Source of the DNA: Alphaproteobacteria bacterium
GTDB lineage: Bacteria > Myxococcota_A > UBA796 > CAJQPC01
Assembly (NCBI GenBank): GCA_020632795.1
Contig: JACKEV010000008.1
Coordinates: 806,001 to 870,000, forward strand
Length of the DNA: 64,000 nt
Direction: 5' to 3'
A program made the translations under genes and the position numbers. The number at the start of each line of letters is the position of its first letter. The first letter of the stretch is position 1. Below are positions 26,335-33,304 of this stretch, piece by piece. The notes under the pieces were generated by a model. That model searched no databases. It was not told the origin of the DNA and saw nothing but the letters and a program-made list of their open reading frames with translations.

Positions 26335-26424
26335 CCTGGCCCTCCACGCGCCGATCGTGATCCAACGCGCCATCCAGCGCGCCGCAGGTCTCGCTGCGGT
26401 GCCACCGCAGACCCCAGCAGTCTA
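26335..26424. other. Short gap between pair 4 and pair 3
   Basis: Ninety bases between the A4 stop and the B3 start. Besides the B3 ribosome site (GGAGG) I see no clear hairpin or promoter, although the sequence is somewhat less GC-rich (CAGTCTACTACGGG). Confidence 0.5.
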
Positions 26425-27402
26425 CTACGGGGGCTCCTCCTCCCCGTCTGAAAACCCCGCGTCCTGGGCGGGCAGCCACGCGCGCGGGACCCGGTGGTGG
26501 ACGATCGGCCCGGCGAGCGCTGCCCCGGAGGCCGCCCAGAGGACGTTCACGTCGGCCTCCTGGGGCGGACGCCGGTCCGCGAAGGCGTCCAGGGCGAAGG
26601 CGCCGACGCAGGCCCCGTCCGGCGCGCCCTCTTCCATCTGACCTGACACCCGCAGGCGGAGCACCCGGGGGGCGGCGCGCGTGGCGTCCAGCGCCAGGAT
26701 CGAGAGGGCCAGGATCGCGCCCGACGCGGTCCGCTCGTGGGGGCGCGGGATGAGCCGGAACGCTCCGCGCAGCGCGGCGGGCTCCCCCAGCACCGCGGCC
26801 GGCGCCATCGCCAGGGTGATGCCCACGCCCTCGGGCAGGGTCGGCGTGTCAGGGCGGGGGCAGTGGTCCGGCAAGGGATCCCCTGGCGGCGGGGAGACCG
26901 CGCGGGGGTGCATCCGGGCCCGCAGGGCCTCGAGGTGCGCAGCCAACTCGGCCGCCTGGAAGCGCGCCCCCGAGTACGCCAGCTCCACCTCCACCACGCT
27001 GGAGCGCTGATCCCGGAGCAGCGCGACGAAGCGCCAACGACCCGGACGCCACGGGATCTTCAGCAGCGCGCGCGCCTCCGGTCGGGCGCGCTGGACCACG
27101 ACGTCGTCGTCGGAGAGGGCCGCCGGGTCGACCGGGGAAGGCGGCTGCGCCGAGGGCGGCTCCAGCCGGCCGACGAAGACCTCGTTGTTGTCCAGGTCCA
27201 CCCCCACCAGCACCGCGTGCTGCCCGAGCGGGGCCGCCGCGACCGCCCGCGCGCTGTCCGCGCGGTACAGGGTCAGCGTGAGGCGCTCGGCCCGGTCCAC
27301 CAGCACCCGGGCCGGGCCCTGGAGCACCATCGCCGGGGACGCGCTCTGCAGCGCGCGGACCAGCGCAGAGGGAGCGAGCCCCGCCAGGGCCTCGGCCGTC
27401 AT
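26425..27402 (-). CDS. Family A protein 4 (partner of B4)
   Basis: 325 residues from ATG 27402, which overlaps the B4 stop (ATGA). It is the most divergent family A member: the recognisable blocks are GQHAVLVGVDLDNNEVFVG, ARALLKIPWRPGRWR, ALRGAFRLIPRPHER and a changed C-terminus (GAFALDAFADRR ... VPRAWLPAQ). The tail is acidic (FSDGEEEPP). No membrane helix or signal peptide is seen. The translational overlap with B4 suggests that the two proteins are needed in balanced amounts. Confidence 0.72.
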   Translation of the reverse strand: MTAEALAGLAPSALVRALQSASPAMVLQGPARVLVDRAERLTLTLYRADSARAVAAAPLGQHAVLVGVDLDNNEVFVGRLEPPSAQPPSPVDPAALSDDDVVVQRARPEARALLKIPWRPGRWRFVALLRDQRSSVVEVELAYSGARFQAAELAAHLEALRARMHPRAVSPPPGDPLPDHCPRPDTPTLPEGVGITLAMAPAAVLGEPAALRGAFRLIPRPHERTASGAILALSILALDATRAAPRVLRLRVSGQMEEGAPDGACVGAFALDAFADRRPPQEADVNVLWAASGAALAGPIVHHRVPRAWLPAQDAGFSDGEEEPP

Positions 27403-29891
27403 CGGTCCTCCTCCCCGCGGCCGTGCCAGGCCGCGTGGATGTCCTTGAGCGCCCGCGCCCGCAGGTGGTCCCGGCAGGTGTCGCAGAGCCGGGTGGGGAC
27501 GCCCGGCGGGCGGTCGGTCGAGGCGCCGTACATCACACAGTCCCCGGCGACCCCGGTGTAGTCCTGGCCCGCGCGCACGCCCGGGTTGAGGCCGGACGCG
27601 CAGTGGGGCCCCTGGTGGGGGACGCGGAAGCCGTTCGCGCCCTCGCCGCCGATGGCCTGCGGGTGGTAGTAGTACGTCCCCCCGTCGTCGACGTGGTGGG
27701 CGGCGGGCATGCCCGGGGCGACCTCGTAGACCCCGGGGAAGGGCGCCAGGCCCATCGCGTGGCCCAGCTCGTGGCAGACCGACCACGCGACGGCCTCCAC
27801 CGAGCGGTGACCCCCGACCGCGACCAGGTTCAGCCCCCCCCGGTTGCCGCCGGTGACCTCCCGGTGGGTCTTGAGGAAGAAGAAGACCTCGACGGGGCAG
27901 GTCGCGGGGGACGGCGGGCCGGCGAAGCCCGCCGCCTCCGCTGCGCCCCCGGCGGCCAGGTCGATCCGGATGCGATCCTCCCGCTCGAACGCGAAGCCGT
28001 CCGCGCTGAGGTCGCCCTGCTTGGGCTGCCCCTGACCGTCCAGCCCCGGGTGGGCCGGCCCCAGCGCGCCGAAGGCGACGTTCAGGGCGTCGGTGACCGC
28101 CTGCAGGCGCGCCTGACGCCGCGCGGTGGACACCTCGTCGCCGCCCTGCTGTTGCCCGACGAGCTGCACGGCCAGGGTCGCGGTCGCCTGCTGGTCCATG
28201 TCGCCCAGCCGGGCGCGCACCCAGCCCCGGATCTGCTCCTGCTGGGTCGGGGTCAGCGCGGTCACCCGGGTCCCGATGAGGGGCGGAGACTTCGCAAACT
28301 CCAGATCCAGCCGGGGCGCGCCCAGGGCGGCGGCCTCCACGAAGACGTGCCCGTCGACCGCGCCCGCGCCGCTGCGGGTGAAGGTCTGGTTCGGCGCACC
28401 GTGCTGCAGCCAGGGGCGCGGATCGAGCTGCGCGGTCCACGAGGCCCCGGACACCGCGCTGCTGCCGTCGTCGAAGCGTTCGGGCAGGAAGAGCGCGCTG
28501 CTGCCCGGTCGGCGCTCGTAGAGCCCGGTCGCGGCCGTCACGTTCACGAACGCCATCTCCTCCACCTCGTTCGGGGCGACCACCAGATCGGCCAGCCGAA
28601 GCAGCGCGGTGTGGACCTCGTCCTTCCGGGTGAAGCGGGCGCGGTTGGGGTCGTCGTCGTTCGCGTGCAGATCGCTCAGGATGGAGCGGACCCCCGCGAG
28701 AGGCCCCAGGAAGTAGCCCGGCGGGAAGACAGCCGGGACCGGGTCGTCGTGCTGCTCGGGGGTCAGCAGGACCGATGCGCTGGGCTGATAGGACACAAAG
28801 GCGGGCGCGAGCATCGCGTCGACCCGCTGTTGGACGGCCGCGGGCAGGCTGCGGGCCGCGCCGCCGTCCTCGGTGGCTTGCTCGGGGAGCTGGCCGGCCA
28901 TCCCATCGGGCGCCATCAGCTCGTAGAAGAGCGCGCGCCAGTTCTCCAGCGTCAGCGTCTCGTCCCACGCGCCGTCCGCGCCGCCCACGCGCAGGGTGCA
29001 GGTGTCGCCGCCCACGATGCCCGGCTTGAGGGTGAAGGTGGCCTGCCCCTGGGCGTCCAGGGCGACGGTGCCCTTCCCGGGGCCGGCCCCTTCGATCGCG
29101 GTCAGCCCCTCGACCGCGCGCAGGGGGGTGGTCCGCGCGATCCCCAGCACGCTGTCGAAGGTCACCTCGACGAACACGAGGCTGCCCTCGTCGCACGCGC
29201 CCCGCGCGCCGACCTGGACGGTGATGGTGTCCCCCTTGCCGTCGCGGCCCTCGTCCTCGGTGTCCAGGTTGACCCGCTGCGCGCGCCGCTCGGGGGGGCC
29301 CCCGGGCTGGCTCAGCGCCGGGCCGATCAGGGTCGCGGTGACGCGGCGCAGCACGGTGAGGGTCAGCTCCCGCAGGCTGGTCTCCTCGCGGCTCTGCTCG
29401 ATGTCGGGTTCGAGCACCTCGATCGCCACCAGGGGGCCCGGGTGCAGGGTGAAGCCCTCCGGCAGGCCGCCGCCCTCCACGGTGGATGGCTCCTGGACGA
29501 TCGGCGCCTCGGTGTCCGGGATGCGTTGTGTAACCCTCAAAGTTACGCCCACGCGGGGGGCCTGCGCGGGGTCCTGCACGGTGACGCGGAGGGTGGCGGG
29601 CCAGATGTGGACCTGCAGGGGCTCTCCGTCGGGGCCCTCCAGGTCGAACGCGACGTCGCCCACGGTCACCGTCGCGGTGAGGATCGCCTTCTCCTTGTCG
29701 GCGGCGACGTCAGGGAGCACGTAGCCCTCCCAGCGGGCGCCCCTTCGGTCATCGTTCAGCGGAGCGGTCTGGGAGCCCTGGTCCTCGCTGTCCACCTGGA
29801 CGGCGAACGTGACCTCCGTGACCTCCGGGGGCACGTCCTGCAGGCTCGCCTCCAGGGTGATCGTCTCGCCGGAGCGCTTGTGGTCGGCCAT
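27399..29891 (-). CDS. Family B4: large metzincin-like zinc metalloprotease
   Basis: 830 residues from ATG 29891 (GGAGAGG just upstream). Family blocks are weaker but present: HIWPATLRV, QRVNLDT, ENWRALFYELMAPDG. The zinc site is HELGHAMGL (first His 707), followed by HQGPHCASG (His 763), CVMYG in place of CIMWG, and LCDTC in place of FCATC. All four cysteines and the methionine are kept. The middle has several lengthened acidic loops. It is the first gene of its strand here and faces the LysM-repeat gene across 97 bases. Confidence 0.72.
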   Translation of the reverse strand: MADHKRSGETITLEASLQDVPPEVTEVTFAVQVDSEDQGSQTAPLNDDRRGARWEGYVLPDVAADKEKAILTATVTVGDVAFDLEGPDGEPLQVHIWPATLRVTVQDPAQAPRVGVTLRVTQRIPDTEAPIVQEPSTVEGGGLPEGFTLHPGPLVAIEVLEPDIEQSREETSLRELTLTVLRRVTATLIGPALSQPGGPPERRAQRVNLDTEDEGRDGKGDTITVQVGARGACDEGSLVFVEVTFDSVLGIARTTPLRAVEGLTAIEGAGPGKGTVALDAQGQATFTLKPGIVGGDTCTLRVGGADGAWDETLTLENWRALFYELMAPDGMAGQLPEQATEDGGAARSLPAAVQQRVDAMLAPAFVSYQPSASVLLTPEQHDDPVPAVFPPGYFLGPLAGVRSILSDLHANDDDPNRARFTRKDEVHTALLRLADLVVAPNEVEEMAFVNVTAATGLYERRPGSSALFLPERFDDGSSAVSGASWTAQLDPRPWLQHGAPNQTFTRSGAGAVDGHVFVEAAALGAPRLDLEFAKSPPLIGTRVTALTPTQQEQIRGWVRARLGDMDQQATATLAVQLVGQQQGGDEVSTARRQARLQAVTDALNVAFGALGPAHPGLDGQGQPKQGDLSADGFAFEREDRIRIDLAAGGAAEAAGFAGPPSPATCPVEVFFFLKTHREVTGGNRGGLNLVAVGGHRSVEAVAWSVCHELGHAMGLAPFPGVYEVAPGMPAAHHVDDGGTYYYHPQAIGGEGANGFRVPHQGPHCASGLNPGVRAGQDYTGVAGDCVMYGASTDRPPGVPTRLCDTCRDHLRARALKDIHAAWHGRGEEDR

Positions 29892-29918
29892 CCTGAACCT
29901 CTCCACCACTCAACGATC

Positions 29919-29924
29919 AGCATA
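29919..29924 (-). promoter_or_regulatory. Candidate -10 element for the B4-A4 unit
   Basis: Read on the minus strand this is TGCTATGCT, an extended -10 form (TGnTATnnT), ending 27 bases before the B4 start. It is one side of a divergent promoter region shared with the LysM-repeat gene. Confidence 0.35.
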
Positions 29925-29961
29925 GCAGCCCGCGTCCCCCGGCCCCCGACGTCTGGAGTGC

Positions 29962-29967
29962 TATCCT
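29962..29967 (+). promoter_or_regulatory. Candidate -10 element for the LysM-repeat gene
   Basis: TGCTATCCT (extended -10 form) ends 21 bases before the TTG start at 29989. It mirrors the minus-strand element at 29919-29924, so the 97-base gap would hold two divergent promoters. Confidence 0.35.
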
Positions 29968-29988
29968 GAGGGTGGCAAGGAGTGCAGC

Positions 29989-32295
29989 TTGGCCAGGAGG
30001 GTGCAGGTCAGCGAGGGCGAGACCCTCTCCCACATCGCGCGGCGGCTCGGCTTCGGGCACTGGGACGACTTCTTCCAGGACCAGGAGAACCAGGCGCTGC
30101 GGGACCTGCGCGGCGAGGCCAAGGACGTGCAGACCGGCGACGAGGTCGCGGTCCGGCTGCGCAAGCTCAAGCAGGCGGAGGTGGCGTTCAACGAGGCCCA
30201 CCGCTTCGTGCTCAAGCGCCCGCCGCCGCTGCCGAGCCGGGCGAAGGCGCGGCTCCGGGTGCGCGACGCGGTGGAGGCGCCGATCGCGGGACCCCGGGCG
30301 CGGCTGCGGATCCGGGATGTGCCCGCGCCGGTCCCTGATGCCCCGACCCTGGTGCTGGAGTCGGTGTTCGAGGCGCCCGCGCCGCTGGAGGTGGAGCCGG
30401 CGTTCACGCTGGAGGCCCGCGTCCGCGCGCTGGAGCCGTCGGAGGCCCCGACGCTGGTGCTGGAGGCGCGCTTCGCGGTGCCCGCGCCGCAGGCGGAGGA
30501 GCCGGCGTTCACGCTGGAGGCCAGGGTCCGCGCGCCGGAGCCGTCGGAGGCCCCGACGCTGGTGCTGGAGGCGGACTTCGAGGCGCCCGCGCCGCCGGAG
30601 GAGGAGCCGGCGTTCACCCTGGAGGCGCACGTCCGGGCACCGGAGCCGGAAGAGGAGCCGGCGCTGACGCTGGACGCGGACTACACGCAGGTCGCGCCAG
30701 AAGCGCCGCCCGCGCTGACGCTGGACGCGGACTACACGCAGGTCGCGCCGGAGGAGCCTCCCGCGCTGACGCTGGACGCGGACTACGCACAGGTCGCGCC
30801 CGAAGAGCCTCCCGCGCTGACGCTGGACGCGGACTACACCCAGGTCGCGCCGGAAGAGCCTCCCGCGCTGACGCTGGACGCGGACTACACCCAGGTCGCG
30901 CCAGAGGAGACGCCCGCGCTGACGCTGGACGCGGACTACGCCCAGGTCGCGCCGGAGGAGACGCCCGCGCTGACGCTGGACGCGGACTACGCCCAGGTCG
31001 CGGCGGAGGAGACGCCCGCGCTGACGCTGGACGCAGACTACGCCCAGGTCGCGCCGGAGGAGACGCCCGCGCTGACGCTGGGCGCAGACTACACCCAGGT
31101 CGCGCCAGAAGAGCCTTCCGCGCTGACGCTGGACGCAGACTACGCCCAGGTCGCGCCAGAGGAGACGCCGGCGCTGACGCTGGACGCAGACTACGCCCAG
31201 GTCGCGCAAGAGGAGACGCCGGCGCTGTCGCTGGACGCAGACTACGCGCAGGTCGCGCCGGCGGAGACGCCGGCGCTGTCGCTGGACGCAGACTACGCGC
31301 AGGTCGCGCCGGAAGAGACGCCGGCGCTGACGCTGGACGCAGACTACGCCCAGGTCGCGCCAGCGGAGACGCCGGCGCTGTCGCTGGACGCGGACTACAC
31401 GCAGGTCGCGCCAGAGGAGTCTCCCGCGCTGACGCTGGACGCGGACTACGCCCAGGTCGCGCCAGCGGAGACGCCCGCGCTGTCGCTGGATGCGGACTAC
31501 ACGCAGGTGTCGCCGGAAGAGGCGCCCGCGCTGACGCTGGACGCGGACTACGCCCAGGTCGCGCCAGCGGAGACGCCCGCGCTGTCGCTGGACGCGGACT
31601 ACGCCCAGGTCGCGCCAGCGGAGACGCCCGCGCTGACGCTGGACGCGGAATACGACGAGCCCGCCCCGCCAGCGAAACCCCCGGCGCTGTCTCTGGACGC
31701 AGACTACGCCCAGGTCGCGCCAGAAGAGCCTCCCGCGCTGACGCTGGACGCAGACTACGCGCAGGTCACGCCAGAGGAGGCGCCCGCGCTGTCGCTGGAC
31801 GCGGACTACGACGAGCCCGCCCCGCCGGAGAAGCCCCCCGCGCTGTCTCTGGACGCGGAGTACGGCGAGCCCGCCCCGCCAGCGAAACCCCCGGCGCTGT
31901 CTCTGGACGCGGAGTACGGCGAGCCGGCGCCACCGGAAGAGCCGCCCGCGCTGTCGCTGGACGCGGAGTACGGCCAGCTCTCCCCACCCCAACAACCCCC
32001 GGCGCTGTCGCTGGACGCGGAGTACGGCGAGCCCGCCCCGCCGGAGAAGCCCCCCGCGCTGTCGCTGGACGCGGAGTACGGCCAGGCCGCGCCCCTGACC
32101 CAGCCGCCATCGCTGTCTCTGGGCGCCGAGTACGGCGAGCCCGCCCCGCCGGAGAAGCCCCCCGCGCTGTCTCTGGACGCGGAGTACGGCCAGCCCGCCC
32201 CACCCGAAAAACCCCCGGCGCTGTCTCTGGGCGCCGAATACGGCGAGCCCGCCCCGCCGGAGAAGCCCCCCGCGCTGACCCTCGACGCCGACTGA
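29989..32295 (+). CDS. LysM-domain protein with long tandem 17/18-residue repeat array
   Basis: 768 residues, TTG start with AAGGAG six bases upstream. Residues ~5-60 look like a LysM domain (VSEGETLSHIARRLGF, then DVQTGDEVAVR). Residues ~75-220 hold longer degenerate repeats (APTLVLEA, PAFTLEAR). From ~225 to the end there are about 31 repeats: first mainly 17 residues (PALTLDADYTQVAPEEP type), later 18 residues (PALSLDAEYGEPAPPEKP type). The repeats are acidic, with alternating hydrophobic residues (LTLDA) and a tyrosine, and could form a long beta-solenoid or a disordered spacer. No signal peptide is seen, so it may be a cytoplasmic or type VI-delivered tail-like protein; LysM domains are also used in phage-tail assembly. 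The function is unknown. Confidence 0.75.
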   Translation: MARRVQVSEGETLSHIARRLGFGHWDDFFQDQENQALRDLRGEAKDVQTGDEVAVRLRKLKQAEVAFNEAHRFVLKRPPPLPSRAKARLRVRDAVEAPIAGPRARLRIRDVPAPVPDAPTLVLESVFEAPAPLEVEPAFTLEARVRALEPSEAPTLVLEARFAVPAPQAEEPAFTLEARVRAPEPSEAPTLVLEADFEAPAPPEEEPAFTLEAHVRAPEPEEEPALTLDADYTQVAPEAPPALTLDADYTQVAPEEPPALTLDADYAQVAPEEPPALTLDADYTQVAPEEPPALTLDADYTQVAPEETPALTLDADYAQVAPEETPALTLDADYAQVAAEETPALTLDADYAQVAPEETPALTLGADYTQVAPEEPSALTLDADYAQVAPEETPALTLDADYAQVAQEETPALSLDADYAQVAPAETPALSLDADYAQVAPEETPALTLDADYAQVAPAETPALSLDADYTQVAPEESPALTLDADYAQVAPAETPALSLDADYTQVSPEEAPALTLDADYAQVAPAETPALSLDADYAQVAPAETPALTLDAEYDEPAPPAKPPALSLDADYAQVAPEEPPALTLDADYAQVTPEEAPALSLDADYDEPAPPEKPPALSLDAEYGEPAPPAKPPALSLDAEYGEPAPPEEPPALSLDAEYGQLSPPQQPPALSLDAEYGEPAPPEKPPALSLDAEYGQAAPLTQPPSLSLGAEYGEPAPPEKPPALSLDAEYGQPAPPEKPPALSLGAEYGEPAPPEKPPALTLDAD
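30658..32292 (+). repeat. Tandem 51/54-bp coding repeat array
   Basis: About 31 head-to-tail units inside the LysM gene. Units of 51 bp fill roughly the first two thirds and units of 54 bp dominate the rest. The nucleotide repeats are very similar between neighbours (for example GCGCTGACGCTGGACGCG recurs), which implies recent expansion or gene conversion. Confidence 0.9.
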
Positions 32296-32297
32296 CC

Positions 32298-32909
32298 CTA
32301 CTCCAGGTCGTAGGCGTCCGCGTCGTAGTTCGGGAACGACACCTTGGCCGTCTGGGCGTCCACGCCCCGGATCCGGGCCTTGCCGTTCGGGTCCAGGCTG
32401 CCCTGGAGGAAGGTCCCGTCGGGCAGCTCCACCGTGTACAGCTCGCCCGGGACCGGCCGCCCCTGCTCGTCGACCAGCTCGATGTCCAGCCAGGGCGGCT
32501 CGTCGGGCTCGAACTCGACCGGCTCGGGCTCGGTCTCCTCGGGGGAGGCCGGGCGCAGGCCGGACCGCCCGGGGGCCATCTCCACCGGCTCCTGGTCTCC
32601 GGGCTGCACGGCGCGGGCGGCAGGCACTTGATAGCCATGTAGATACAGGTAGTTGTGAGCGAGGATGCGCACCCGCCCGGCCAGCAGCTTGCGCGCCAGC
32701 CACAGCCCCACGGCCATGTCGTCGACGTGGGTGGCCGCCGGCATGTTGTTGTCGCGGGCGTAGGCGGCCCGGAGGGTCTGCCGGTTGTCGGGGTCCTCCA
32801 GCAGCCGAGCGAGGTAGCGCTGCACATGGGCCTCGTCGTAGAAGCCCAGGAAGTGGTCCTCCGACACCAGCTCGACCGGCTGGCCGCCGTCGTTCAACAG
32901 GATCCGCAC
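32298..32909 (-). CDS. Small type VI tip-associated protein with Pro/Glu linker and carboxypeptidase-regulatory-like domain
   Basis: 203 residues, last gene of the minus-strand type VI train, 13 bases after the PAAR-like gene. Residues ~1-110 form a mostly helical domain (DNRQTLRAAYARDN, VGLWLARKLLAGRVRIL). An acidic linker (PEETEPEPVEFEPDEPP) leads to a C-terminal beta domain: LVDEQGRPVPGELYTVELPDG, LDPNGKARIRGV, VSFPNYD. That last block is common in proteins found beside VgrG and PAAR genes. It may be an adaptor or a small effector. The stop is 2 bases from the stop of the LysM gene on the other strand. Confidence 0.72.
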   Translation of the reverse strand: MRILLNDGGQPVELVSEDHFLGFYDEAHVQRYLARLLEDPDNRQTLRAAYARDNNMPAATHVDDMAVGLWLARKLLAGRVRILAHNYLYLHGYQVPAARAVQPGDQEPVEMAPGRSGLRPASPEETEPEPVEFEPDEPPWLDIELVDEQGRPVPGELYTVELPDGTFLQGSLDPNGKARIRGVDAQTAKVSFPNYDADAYDLE

Positions 32910-32922
32910 GGGACCTCCGCCG

Positions 32923-33303
32923 TCATGGGATCACCACGGTCACCTGTCCGGGCGAGAGGATCTGGATCACGCCCGCCCAGGCGCACATCAGCTTCGAATT
33001 CATGTTCAACGACGGCATGTTGCCCAGCAGCACCGTCGGGGAGCCGACCACCCAGGGCGCGGGGATGACCGGCATGCAGGGCATGGGCGTGAGCACCCCC
33101 AATGCCGCGGCCGTCGCGGCGGCGACCTGGGGGTTGGCCAGAGAGGTGCACATCCCGAACGGCGGGATGTTCACGATGGGCTTGTTGTCCATGATGTTCG
33201 CCGCCGGGGTCCCGGTGAGCACCCGGTTGGCGGGCAGCACCACCAGCGACGCGGGCGCCAGGCCGAAGCTGCACATCATCATCGCGCCCGCACAGACCTG
33301 CAT
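32923..33303 (-). CDS. PAAR-like protein (DUF4280 family), VgrG tip
   Basis: 126 residues from the ATG at 33303, immediately after the stop of the upstream gene; the open frame further upstream lies in that gene. The sequence has the DUF4280/PAAR-like signatures: VCAGAMMMCSFG at the N-terminus, NRVLTG, NIMDNKPIVNIPPFGMC, PMPCMPV and GNMPSLN, with paired cysteines. These small proteins cap the VgrG spike and help load effectors. Position after vgrG and the cargo candidate agrees. Confidence 0.9.
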   Translation of the reverse strand: MQVCAGAMMMCSFGLAPASLVVLPANRVLTGTPAANIMDNKPIVNIPPFGMCTSLANPQVAAATAAALGVLTPMPCMPVIPAPWVVGSPTVLLGNMPSLNMNSKLMCAWAGVIQILSPGQVTVVIP

Positions 33304-33304
33304 C

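Noticed and set aside
30658..32292. CRISPR array
   Set aside because: Units are contiguous, in phase with a reading frame, and there are no unique spacers or cas genes.
29917..32703. 928-codon minus-strand frame opposite the LysM repeat gene
   Set aside because: The 51/54-bp period keeps all frames open; the LysM domain and start signal support only the plus-strand gene.
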